Made by a program: the position numbers and the translations under genes. Of a stretch of DNA of 64,000 nucleotides, positions 24,887-33,175 are shown in pieces. Within the stretch, counting starts at the first letter, position 1, and the number at the start of each line of letters is the position of its first letter. Under the pieces are notes generated by a model. That model made no database searches, was not told the origin of the DNA, and saw nothing but the letters and a program-made list of their open reading frames with translations. Origin of the DNA: CAYWVR01 sp964461715 (GTDB lineage: Bacteria > Planctomycetota > Phycisphaerae > FEN-1346). The stretch covers positions 7,464-71,463 of the forward strand of contig CAYWVR010000017.1 of the NCBI GenBank assembly GCA_964461715.1. Direction: 5' to 3'.

Positions 24887-26629
24887 ATGAACCGATGGAC
24901 CCTGATGCTCGCATCCCTGGCGGCCCTGGCCCCCGCCGCCGACCTGGAGGCGGCCGCCCCCGTCGCCGACCTGCCCGTCAAGGAGGTCACCGTCTTCAAG
25001 GACGGCCATGCTTTCATGCTGCACGAGGGCGAGGCCGCCACCGACTCGGACGGAAACGTTGTCCTCGACCGCCTGCCGACCCCGATTATCGGCACGTTCA
25101 TGGCCTATGCGGCCAAGGGACCGGCGGCCCTGGAGTCCGTGACCACGGGGCGACGGATCGTCGACGTGGCGCGGACGGCCCTCTCGATCCCCGAGCTGAT
25201 CCGGGCGAACGTGGGCCGGCGCCTCCGAATCCGCGAGGCGGAGCCCGTGGGCACGTATGAGGGCACCCTCGCGGGTGTCCCCGAGCGGTCCACCGAGGAA
25301 ACCCGCCGCACCAGCCCCCCCGGAACCCCCGACGCCCTGCCCGTGGCGGGGCAGATCGTGCTCCTCAAGACCGAGGCGGGGGTCCGGGCGGTGCCCATCG
25401 AGCGGATCGAGGAGGTCACCTTCCTCGACGACCCCGCCACCGCTGTTACGCTGCCCGAGTTTCGCGAGCGGATGGTTCTGGGCCTCGATTGGGGCGGCGC
25501 CCGACCCGCCGCGAAGGCCCGGGTGGGCATGATGTACGTGGAGCGCGGCATCCGGTGGATTCCGTCGTACCGGGTGGAGCTGGACGGGAAGGGCAAGGCC
25601 CGCCTCAAGCTCCAGGCCACGCTCGTCAACGAGCTGGCCGATCTGGAGGGCGTCAAGGTCCACCTCGTGATCGGCGTGCCCACGTTCGCCTTTGAGGGGA
25701 CGCCCGACCCGATCTCCCTGCGGGAGGCGGTGGCGCGGCTCTCCAGCGCCTTCCGTGAGGATTCGCAGACGGCCTATGCCTTCTCGAACGCCATCATGAC
25801 CCAGCGGGCCATGCCCGTGGAGCGTCGCCACGCACGGCCGGCCGAGTCGGGGCGGGCCGTCGACCTCGGCCCGGACATCGCCACCTCCGGCCAGGCCGAG
25901 GACCTGTACGTCTTCACCCTCGAGGCCGTGTCTTTGGCGAAGGGCGAGCGGCTGGTGCTCCCGGTGACGGAGTTCGAGCTTCCCTACGAGACGGTGTTCA
26001 CGCTGGATCTGCCCTTTGCGCCCCCCGCGGAGCTCCGCCGACAGCGGCATAACAGCCAGCAGGAGGCGGAGCTGGCGCGCCTGATGCACGGTCCGAAGGT
26101 CATGCACGTGGTCCGCCTGACCAATACGAGCCGGGCCCCGCTGACGACGGCCCCGGCCCTGTTGCTCCGCGAAGGGCGGATCCTGGCTCAGGGTCTCATG
26201 ACCTACACCGCTCCCGGGGCCGCCACCGACCTGGAGGTCACCGCCGCCGTCGACATTCCCATCCGCTCGGCCGACCACGAGACCGACCGCGTCCCCAACG
26301 TCGAGAACTGGCATGGGGTGACCGTCGACCGCATCAACCTGGAGGGGCGCGTCAGCCTTACGAATCACCGTGGCGAAACCGTCCAAGTCGAGGTCATGCG
26401 CTCCGTCCTCGGCAAGATCGAGTCCGCGTCCCGCGACGGCCGCATCACGCATCTGGGGCACCACGAGGGCTGGACCGCGGGGGGCGACTGGCCGTCCTGG
26501 TGGTACGGGTACTCGTGGCCGTGGTGGTGGTACCGCTTCAACGCCGTCGGACGGGTCGCGTGGGATGTGACCCTCGAGCCCGACGAATCCGTCGAGCTGG
26601 CCTACACGTGGCACTATTACTGGGACTGA
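24887..26629 (+). CDS. Secreted DUF4139-like protein with Trp-rich C-terminus (580 aa)
   Basis: AAAGGAG lies six bases before ATG 24887, 30 bases after the VIT-VWA gene. The signal peptide ends near DLEAAAPV. The middle matches the DUF4139/MuiA-like pattern (GIRWIPSYRVELDGKG, LQATLVNELADLEGVKVHL, ending VTLEPDESVELAYTWHYYW). Such proteins are poorly characterised; one E. coli-type relative was named mucoidy inhibitor. Near 534 an exceptional aromatic patch occurs (WPSWWYGYSWPWWWYRF), which could bind sugars or peptidoglycan. The co-directional position between two VWA proteins suggests they work on the same surface complex. No catalytic motif is visible. Confidence 0.75.
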   Translation: MNRWTLMLASLAALAPAADLEAAAPVADLPVKEVTVFKDGHAFMLHEGEAATDSDGNVVLDRLPTPIIGTFMAYAAKGPAALESVTTGRRIVDVARTALSIPELIRANVGRRLRIREAEPVGTYEGTLAGVPERSTEETRRTSPPGTPDALPVAGQIVLLKTEAGVRAVPIERIEEVTFLDDPATAVTLPEFRERMVLGLDWGGARPAAKARVGMMYVERGIRWIPSYRVELDGKGKARLKLQATLVNELADLEGVKVHLVIGVPTFAFEGTPDPISLREAVARLSSAFREDSQTAYAFSNAIMTQRAMPVERRHARPAESGRAVDLGPDIATSGQAEDLYVFTLEAVSLAKGERLVLPVTEFELPYETVFTLDLPFAPPAELRRQRHNSQQEAELARLMHGPKVMHVVRLTNTSRAPLTTAPALLLREGRILAQGLMTYTAPGAATDLEVTAAVDIPIRSADHETDRVPNVENWHGVTVDRINLEGRVSLTNHRGETVQVEVMRSVLGKIESASRDGRITHLGHHEGWTAGGDWPSWWYGYSWPWWWYRFNAVGRVAWDVTLEPDESVELAYTWHYYWD

Positions 26630-26658
26630 GGTCCGATCCAACGAAAAGGAGACTTGCG

Positions 26659-27765
26659 ATGCCAGCGCGAACGATGAGTGTTGTGACGGTTGTGCTGACG
26701 GTGGCGGCGGCGTGCTCCGCCGTGGAGACGGTCGGGGCCCCCGAGCCGAAGATTCAGGTGGCCCTGCTGCTGGATAACTCCGGGTCCATGAACGGCCTCA
26801 TTGACCAGGCCCGGACCCAACTCTGGACTTTCGTCAACGAGTTCGCCACCTCCAGGAAGGGCGGCCGTGCCCCGGCCATCGAGGTGGCCCTCTACACCTA
26901 CGGCAACCCGCCCCCGACGCAGCTCGTGCCCCTGACGGACGACCTGGACTTGGTGAGCGAGAAGCTCTTCGCCGTGATGATCTCGGGCGGCGACGAATAC
27001 TGCGGCCAGGTCATCCGGACGGCGGTTGAGGGCCTGGCCTGGAGCGATTCGCCTGCGGATCTGAAGGTCATCTTCATCGCCGGCAACGAGCCGTTCACCC
27101 AGGGGCCCATCGACTACCACGATGCCTGCAAGGCGGCGATTGCCAAGGGCATCCTCGTCAACACCATCCATTGTGGCGACGAGGCGGCGGGCATCAACGG
27201 GAAGTGGAAGGACGGGGCCCTCCTGGCCGAGGGAACCTACCTCTGCATCAACCAGAACAAGGCCATTCCCCACGTCGAGGCCCCCCAGGACGCCGAGATC
27301 GTCCGCCTCGGCGGGCAGCTGAGCGAAACCTACGTGCCCTACGGCGCGGCCGGCGACGAGGGACGCAAACGCCAGGAGGAGCAGAACGCCAATGCCGCCG
27401 GCGTCTCCCTCGAGACCCACGTCCAGCGGACCGTGGCCCAAAGCCAGGCCCAGTATCGCAACGCCACCTGGGACCTCGTCGATGCCGTCGAGCAGGGCAA
27501 GGTCGAGGTCGAGGGCGTCAAGACCGAGCATCTCCCCGAGCCCATGCAGACGATGACCGTCGAGGAACGGCGAGCCTTCGTCGAGACGACCGCGAAGCGG
27601 CGGGCCGAGCTTCAGAAGCAAATCCGGGACCTGAACGAGGCCCGCCGCCGGTACGTGGCCGCGGAGCTCGAGAAGCTCCAGGGCGACGACGATTCGCTCG
27701 ATACAGCCATGATCAAGACGCTCCGTGCCCAGGCCGCCGATCGGGACTTTACGTTTGCGGAATGA
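26659..27765 (+). CDS. Secreted VWA domain protein with C-terminal coiled coil (368 aa)
   Basis: ATG 26659 has AAAAGGAG upstream and sits 29 bases after the DUF4139-like gene. A signal peptide (ending SAVETVGA) is followed directly by a VWA domain. The MIDAS starts IQVALLLDNSGSMNGLID at about residue 30, and LKVIFIAGNEPFTQG supplies the third-strand region. Cys residues in DEYCGQV, NTIHCGDEAAG and TYLCINQN may form disulfides. From about 245 the sequence becomes a long charged coiled coil (RRAELQKQIRDLNEARRRY), suitable for oligomerisation. No VIT domain is present. A strong palindrome and the promoter of the next operon part follow. Confidence 0.8.
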   Translation: MPARTMSVVTVVLTVAAACSAVETVGAPEPKIQVALLLDNSGSMNGLIDQARTQLWTFVNEFATSRKGGRAPAIEVALYTYGNPPPTQLVPLTDDLDLVSEKLFAVMISGGDEYCGQVIRTAVEGLAWSDSPADLKVIFIAGNEPFTQGPIDYHDACKAAIAKGILVNTIHCGDEAAGINGKWKDGALLAEGTYLCINQNKAIPHVEAPQDAEIVRLGGQLSETYVPYGAAGDEGRKRQEEQNANAAGVSLETHVQRTVAQSQAQYRNATWDLVDAVEQGKVEVEGVKTEHLPEPMQTMTVEERRAFVETTAKRRAELQKQIRDLNEARRRYVAAELEKLQGDDDSLDTAMIKTLRAQAADRDFTFAE

Positions 27766-27793
27766 AGCATCGGGGCGCTTGCGCCATTTCCAG

Positions 27794-27831
27794 GCCCGGG
27801 GCCTTGAGGCCCCGGGCTTGGGGGCTATGAT
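27794..27831 (+). promoter_or_regulatory. Promoter within a perfect palindrome upstream of the two-component genes
   Basis: Arms GCCCGGGGCC (27794-27803) and GGCCCCGGGC (27808-27817) with loop TTGA form a perfect 10-bp stem. TTGAGG (27804-27809) from the loop, 16 bases, TATGAT (27826-27831) make a sigma70-like promoter 27 bases before ATG 27858. It may act as an attenuator between the VWA genes and the regulator, as an operator, or both. No U-tract follows the stem. Confidence 0.55.
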
Positions 27832-27857
27832 AGCGAAGGCGCCAAGGAGGCCGACCC

Positions 27858-28559
27858 ATGCCCCAACGCACCGTGCTCGTGGTCGAGGACGACGAGGCCA
27901 TCCGGACCGGCATCGCCGACGCCCTCCAGTTCACCGGTTACGTCGTCCTGGAGGCCGGCGACGGGGAGGCAGGTCTGGAGGCGGCCCTCTCCTCGGACTG
28001 CGACCTCGTGCTGCTGGACCTCGTCATGCCCAAACGCGACGGGCTGGAGGTCCTGGAGGAGATTCGCCGCCATCGGCCCACGTTGCCGGTCATCATCCTG
28101 ACGGCGCGCGGCGACGAGGCGGACCGGGTGCGGGGCCTTCGCCTGGGGGCCGACGATTACGTTGTCAAGCCATTTAGCGTCCGCGAGCTTCAGGCCCGCG
28201 TCGACGCCGTCCTCCGCCGAAGCCCCGAGCGTCCCGCCCCGGTGACCGAGGTTTCCGTGCCCGGTGGGACGGCGGATTTGCCGCGACGCGAGGTCCGGTT
28301 CGAGGACGGGGTACGGACGGAGCTGACGGCCCTGGAGGCCCGGCTTCTCGCGTACCTGGCCTCCCACGCGGGACGGGCCATCGACCGCGACGAGCTGCTC
28401 TCCCGCGTCTGGCGGATGAATCCGCGAGGCATCGAGACGCGGACCATCGACCAGCACATCAAACGCCTCCGCGAGAAGCTCCGTGACGACGTCTCCGACG
28501 CCAAGGTCGTCGTGACGGTGCGCGGCAAGGGATACATGTTCGCCCGGAAGGATGCGTAG
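27858..28559 (+). CDS. OmpR-family response regulator
   Basis: The 233-aa protein has an intact receiver domain (acidic pair D11/D12, phospho-acceptor D54 in LVLLDLVMP, T82, K104). A winged-helix DNA-binding domain follows (about 145-230; ETRTIDQHIKRLREKLRD, VRGKGYMF). AAGGAGG precedes ATG 27858. Its TAG is followed immediately by the ATG of the kinase gene, so the pair is cognate and tightly coupled. The most likely targets are the three upstream secreted VWA/DUF4139 genes and itself, given the palindrome over its promoter. That target assignment is inference. Confidence 0.92.
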   Translation: MPQRTVLVVEDDEAIRTGIADALQFTGYVVLEAGDGEAGLEAALSSDCDLVLLDLVMPKRDGLEVLEEIRRHRPTLPVIILTARGDEADRVRGLRLGADDYVVKPFSVRELQARVDAVLRRSPERPAPVTEVSVPGGTADLPRREVRFEDGVRTELTALEARLLAYLASHAGRAIDRDELLSRVWRMNPRGIETRTIDQHIKRLREKLRDDVSDAKVVVTVRGKGYMFARKDA

Positions 28560-30317
28560 ATGCGGCGGCCGTGGCAAATCTGGCTCGTCTTCGGCCTCGG
28601 CGTGACGGTCATGTTCGCCGCCATGGGCTATGTCACGGCCGAAGTCCTGGAGCTGGACCGGGCCGAAGCCCGGGCCCGGCGTCAGGCGGCCCTGGAGGAG
28701 GACGTGCGGCTGGCCCTGTGGCGGATGGAATCGCTGGCCGGGCCCTTGGTGGACCAGGAGAACCGCCGCGAGTACTTCGTCTATACCGCGTTCTACCCGG
28801 CCGAGGGGGCGTATACGAACATGTTCGCGGAGATCGAGCGGGGCCAAGTGCTTCTGCCCTCGCCCCTGCTGACCTACCGGAACCCCCTCGTCCGGCTCCA
28901 TTTCCAGGTCGACCCCACGGGCCGCGTCACCAGCCCCCAGGTTCCCACGGGCAACATGCGCGACCTGGCCGAGGCCCGCTACACGTCCGCGGAGCGGATT
29001 GAGCGGGCGGCAGAGCGGCTGGCGGCCCTGGGGCCGCGCCTGGAGGCGGGGGCGCCGGCCTCGGCCCTGCCGCTCGAGAACCCCGAGACGCTCGTCCCGA
29101 CCGTCATCCCCGAGGCGGCCATCGCCGCCCAGAAGGCCCTCCCGCGCTTCCAGGCGGGCCGCAATGTGGAGGAGTTCCAGGCCCGCGGCCGCCAGTTTCA
29201 GCAGCTCTCCGAGTACAACAACGAGCTTCTGAACCGCTCGCCCGCCGTGCCGCCCGGCGTGCGGCAAGGGATGATGAAGGGTCTGTGGCTGGGCGACGCC
29301 CTGGTGCTGGCGCGGCGGGTGGCGGTGGGGGAGGAGGAATACGTCCAGGGCGTCTGGCTCGACTGGCCCGCCGTCCGGGACTGGCTGGAGGCGGAGGTCC
29401 GGGGCCTTCTGCCGGGAGCGCATCTCGATCCCGCCGTCGCCGAGGCGCCGGATGCGGCCCGGCGGCTGGCGGCCCTGCCGGTGCGGATCGTGCCCGACGG
29501 GCGCATGGCTGCCCGGGGAGACGGCGTCTCGGCCCGGTCGGTTATGCTCGCCGTGGCGTGGGCGGCGGTGGTGCTGGCGATCGGGGCCGTGGCGGTCCTG
29601 TTGGCGGGGATCGTGTCGCTTTCGGAGCGCCGGGCCGCCTTCGTCTCGGCCGTCACCCACGAGATGCGCACCCCCCTGACGACCTTCCGCATGTACGCCG
29701 AGATGCTTCGCGAGGACATGATTCCCGACGCCGATCGGCGGCGCCGCTACCTGGCGACCCTCTCGAAGGAGGCCGAGCGGCTCGGGCACCTCGTCGAGAA
29801 CGTCCTGGCCTACGCCCGCCTGGAACGCGGGGCCGGGGGGCGGCGGACCGAGCCGGTCGCCGTCGGGAGGCTCATCGAGGGCATGACCGAGCGGCTCCGC
29901 GGACGCGCCGACCAGGCCGACATGGAGCTGGTCGTCGAGGTGCCCGAGGACGTCGCCGCAGAGACGGTCCGGGCGGACGTGGCGGCCGCCGAGCAGATCG
30001 TTCTCAACCTCGTCGATAACGCATGCAAGTACGCCGCCGAGGCCCAGGATCGCCGCATCCACCTCGCGGCGGGGCGGACGGACGGTCGGGTGGCCCTGGA
30101 GGTGGCGGATCACGGCCCCGGAGTGGCCTCGGACGTGGGGGGGCGGCTCTTCCGGCCGTTCTCCAAGAGCGCCACCGAGGCCGCCGCGACGGCCCCGGGC
30201 GTGGGGCTGGGCCTGGCGCTCAGCCGGCGGCTCGCGCGGGCGATGGGGGGGCGGCTGCGGCTCGCGGCAAGCGACGCGGGCGGGGCCCGATTCGTGCTTG
30301 AGCTTCCGCGGGCGTAG
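28560..30317 (+). CDS. Two-TM sensor histidine kinase
   Basis: ATG 28560 starts right after the regulator's stop. The N-terminal helix (WQIWLVFGLGVTVMFAAMGY) is followed by an extracytoplasmic sensor of about 290 residues (30-320), then a second helix (LAVAWAAVVLAIGAVAVLLAG). The HisKA domain has H367 in SAVTHEMRTPLTTF. The ATPase has N-box NLVDNACKYA (about 482), G1 DHGPGV, F-box FRPFSKS and G2 GVGLGLALSRR, so it should be active. The sensor domain does not resemble PAS or Cache sequences I recognise; it is rich in Glu/Ala/Arg helices. It probably senses a cell-surface or extracellular signal linked to the VWA proteins encoded upstream. Confidence 0.9.
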   Translation: MRRPWQIWLVFGLGVTVMFAAMGYVTAEVLELDRAEARARRQAALEEDVRLALWRMESLAGPLVDQENRREYFVYTAFYPAEGAYTNMFAEIERGQVLLPSPLLTYRNPLVRLHFQVDPTGRVTSPQVPTGNMRDLAEARYTSAERIERAAERLAALGPRLEAGAPASALPLENPETLVPTVIPEAAIAAQKALPRFQAGRNVEEFQARGRQFQQLSEYNNELLNRSPAVPPGVRQGMMKGLWLGDALVLARRVAVGEEEYVQGVWLDWPAVRDWLEAEVRGLLPGAHLDPAVAEAPDAARRLAALPVRIVPDGRMAARGDGVSARSVMLAVAWAAVVLAIGAVAVLLAGIVSLSERRAAFVSAVTHEMRTPLTTFRMYAEMLREDMIPDADRRRRYLATLSKEAERLGHLVENVLAYARLERGAGGRRTEPVAVGRLIEGMTERLRGRADQADMELVVEVPEDVAAETVRADVAAAEQIVLNLVDNACKYAAEAQDRRIHLAAGRTDGRVALEVADHGPGVASDVGGRLFRPFSKSATEAAATAPGVGLGLALSRRLARAMGGRLRLAASDAGGARFVLELPRA

Positions 30318-30329
30318 CTCTACACTTCG

Positions 30330-30429
30330 CCGGGTGGCATGCCCACCCCGTCGTTGCGTGGCCACGCGCCTTCGGGTGCACGTGGCGCGAACACGCCCAC
30401 GCCTGCGGCGGCGCGGGCATGCCACCCGG
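30330..30429. repeat. REP-like nested palindrome (copy A)
   Basis: CCGGGTGGCATGCCC (30330-30344) and GGGCATGCCACCCGG (30415-30429) are perfect 15-bp inverted repeats. They enclose a further GC-rich inverted repeat (CGCGCC with GGCGCG). It begins 13 bases after the kinase stop. A related element lies at 42,338-42,393, also just 3' of a gene. It is probably an interspersed repeat that acts as mRNA 3' end or terminator. Confidence 0.65.
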
Positions 30430-30495
30430 GCGGTGTCTCACAGTGCGAAAGCGGGCCGCACGTGGCCCGGCGAAACGCGCGCCATCGGAGGCTCT

Positions 30496-33171
30496 ATGCG
30501 TAACGTTCACGCCTCATCGCTGTTTCTGGCCCTGACGCTGACCGCTCACGCCCCCGCCGCCCACCTCTGGTGGGAGGGCGAGGACCCGGTCGAGACGAAC
30601 TTCCCCGAGAAGACCTGGTTCAGCGCCTCGACCTTCGCGAAGACCTGCAACGAGATCCTCTCGGGCGGCGACTGGCTCACCCACGCCGGCGAGCGCGAAG
30701 GACCCGAGGCCTTTGCCCGCTATCGCGTCACCGTCCCCGCCACGGCCGAATACGACCTCTGGTGCCGCAAGTTCTGGAAGCACGGACCGTTTCGCTGGCG
30801 GTTCGGCGACGGGGGATGGGAGACGTGCGGCCGGGACGTGGCCCTGGCCGACTCGGTGCCCATCCGCCAGCACCTCTGCGTCAACTGGGTTCACCTCGGG
30901 AAGAAGCGCCTGACGCGGGGCGAGCACACGTTCGAGCTGCGGCTCCTGGCGGGGCCGGGCGAGAGCCAGACCGCCTGCTTCGACGCGTTTCTCCTGACGA
31001 CCGCCCCCTTCACGCCGCGCGGCAAGCTGAAGCCGGGGGAGAAGAGCGGGGCGAAGGAGGCGGGCTGGTGGGCCCTGGAGCCCCCGCCGGACCCGTTCGA
31101 GGAGGCTGCGCTGGACCTGCGGCGCCTGAATGAGAAGGTCGCGGGCGAGTCCGGCCCGGTCCGCCGCGACGGCGACCGCTTCGTTCTCGGCGACGGGACG
31201 CCGGTTCGGTTCTGGGCCGTCAACTGCGGAGGGGGCGTGGCCCGCCTGGACGTGGCATCGCAACGGTACCTGGCGAGGCGGTTGGCGAAGGTCGGCGTCA
31301 ACATGGTCCGCATCCACGGGGCGGTCTTCGACCGGCGAGCCGACGACCCGAAGACCGTCGATCTCGAGAAGCTCGCGGGTCTCCAACGGTTCGTCGCGGC
31401 CCTGAAGGCCGAGGGCATCTACACCCACCTCTCCTTCTACTTTCCCCTCTGGATGGAGGTCAGGCCCTCCCACGGTCTCCCCGGCTACGAGAACACCAAG
31501 AGCAAGCATCCCTTCGCGCTCCTCTACTTCGACCCGGCGTTCCAGGAGATCTACCGGGCGTGGGCCCGGACGTTGCTGACGACCCCGAATCCCGAGACGG
31601 GCCTCTCGCTCGGGAAGGACCCGGCCGTGGCTATCGTCGAGATCGTCAACGAGGATAGCTTCTTCTTCTGGACGTTCACCTCGAAGAACGTCCCTCCGCC
31701 GCAGATGCGGAAGCTCGAGAAACGGTTCGGGGCGTGGCTGGAGGCCCGGTATGGTTCCCTCGCGAAGGCCCGGGAGGCCTGGGGCGGGGCCGGCCAGCGG
31801 GGCGACGCCCCCGACGAGGGTCGCATGGCCGTCCTCGACGTCTGGCACCTCACCGAGAAGGGCCACGGCAGCGGGGCCAAGCGCAAGCGCATGAGCGACC
31901 AGCTTCGGTTCCTCGCGGAGCTTCAGCGGGCGTTCTATGTCGAGACGGTCCGGTTCTTCCGCGAGGGCCCGGGTCTCGTGGGGCTCGTCTCCGCCTCGAA
32001 CTGGCACACGGCCGACGCCGTCCTCCTCGACCCGATCGAGCGGTATACCTACACCGCCGCCGACGTCATCGACCGTCACGGCTACTTCAGCCCGCGGCAC
32101 GAGGGCCCGCGGGCGAGCTATTCGGTCAGCGTGGGCGACAAGTTCACGGACCGGTCGGCCCTGAAGTCCCCCGAGCAACTGCCCATCCAGTTCAACCAGG
32201 TGGCCGAGTATCCGCAGATCATCTCCGAGATCGGGTGGTCGAACCCGAACCGGTTCAAGGCGGAGATGGTGCCGCTGGCGGCGGCGTACGGGTCGGTGCA
32301 GGGGGTGGACGGGTTCTTCTTCTTCGCCATCGGGGGGCCGTCGTGGGAATCGAGCGCCCGGAAGTTCCCCCTGGCCGTCCCCGCGATCCTGGGCCAGTTC
32401 CCCGCGTTTGCCCTCGCGTACCGGCGGGGCGACATCAAGGAGGGGCCGGTGGTGGTGGGCGAGGCCCTTGCGATCGAGGACCTCTACGATTTCGGTGGCG
32501 GGGCCGCCCGGGCCGAGGCGGGCCTCGATGCCTTCCGGGCCGGCGACGTGCCCACGATGGGCACGGGTTCCCCGGAGGAGAGCCGCGTCGACCCGCTGGC
32601 CTACTACGTCGGACGCGTGGTACGGCGGTTCGACCAGGAGGAGAGCCGCGTCCTCCAGGCCGACCTGGGGCCCCACGTCAACCGCCGCCGCCAGACCGTG
32701 ACGAGCGCCACGGGCGAGGTGAAGCTCGACTGGGCGACGGGACTGCTGACCATCGACACCGCGTGCACGCAGGCCGCGGCCGGGTTCCTCTCGAAGGCCG
32801 GGCGGGTGGACCTGAAGGACGTAACGATCGAGGGGGCCAACGAGTATGCCTCCATCTCCGTCACGAGCCTCGACGGTCGCCCCATCCGCGGCTCGAACCG
32901 GATTCTGGTGCAGGCGGCGACCGAGGAGAAGCCCTACGGCTGGCGGGTCGAGGGCGACACCATCGCCGATCTCGGCGGCTTCCCCATGCTCATCCGCGAC
33001 GTCGGGGCCACGGTGACCCTCAAGCACTACGAGGGGACCCTGCGCCTGAAGGTCCTCGACCCGCACGGCTACGTCCGGCCCGACGTGCCCGTCCACATGC
33101 AGGGGAGCGGGCGGGGCATGACGCTCACGTTGCCGCTCGACGCGATGTACCTCCTGATTGAGCGGGGGTGA
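30496..33171 (+). CDS. Exported GH5/clan GH-A-like glycoside hydrolase (891 aa)
   Basis: ATG 30496 is preceded by GGAGG and opens a signal peptide ending APAAH. Residues about 20-190 are a beta-sandwich, perhaps carbohydrate-binding. A TIM barrel follows, with clan GH-A features: RFWAVNCGG, KVGVNMVRIHGAVFDRR, the likely acid/base Glu in VAIVEIVNEDSFFFW, and the likely nucleophile Glu in PQIISEIGWSNPNRF. The C-terminal third is beta-rich. It is probably periplasmic or secreted and cuts a beta-linked polysaccharide; the linkage is unknown. It is followed after four bases by the next glycosidase-like gene, so the two form an operon, and is preceded by the REP-like palindrome. Confidence 0.8.
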   Translation: MRNVHASSLFLALTLTAHAPAAHLWWEGEDPVETNFPEKTWFSASTFAKTCNEILSGGDWLTHAGEREGPEAFARYRVTVPATAEYDLWCRKFWKHGPFRWRFGDGGWETCGRDVALADSVPIRQHLCVNWVHLGKKRLTRGEHTFELRLLAGPGESQTACFDAFLLTTAPFTPRGKLKPGEKSGAKEAGWWALEPPPDPFEEAALDLRRLNEKVAGESGPVRRDGDRFVLGDGTPVRFWAVNCGGGVARLDVASQRYLARRLAKVGVNMVRIHGAVFDRRADDPKTVDLEKLAGLQRFVAALKAEGIYTHLSFYFPLWMEVRPSHGLPGYENTKSKHPFALLYFDPAFQEIYRAWARTLLTTPNPETGLSLGKDPAVAIVEIVNEDSFFFWTFTSKNVPPPQMRKLEKRFGAWLEARYGSLAKAREAWGGAGQRGDAPDEGRMAVLDVWHLTEKGHGSGAKRKRMSDQLRFLAELQRAFYVETVRFFREGPGLVGLVSASNWHTADAVLLDPIERYTYTAADVIDRHGYFSPRHEGPRASYSVSVGDKFTDRSALKSPEQLPIQFNQVAEYPQIISEIGWSNPNRFKAEMVPLAAAYGSVQGVDGFFFFAIGGPSWESSARKFPLAVPAILGQFPAFALAYRRGDIKEGPVVVGEALAIEDLYDFGGGAARAEAGLDAFRAGDVPTMGTGSPEESRVDPLAYYVGRVVRRFDQEESRVLQADLGPHVNRRRQTVTSATGEVKLDWATGLLTIDTACTQAAAGFLSKAGRVDLKDVTIEGANEYASISVTSLDGRPIRGSNRILVQAATEEKPYGWRVEGDTIADLGGFPMLIRDVGATVTLKHYEGTLRLKVLDPHGYVRPDVPVHMQGSGRGMTLTLPLDAMYLLIERG

Positions 33172-33175
33172 CGCT

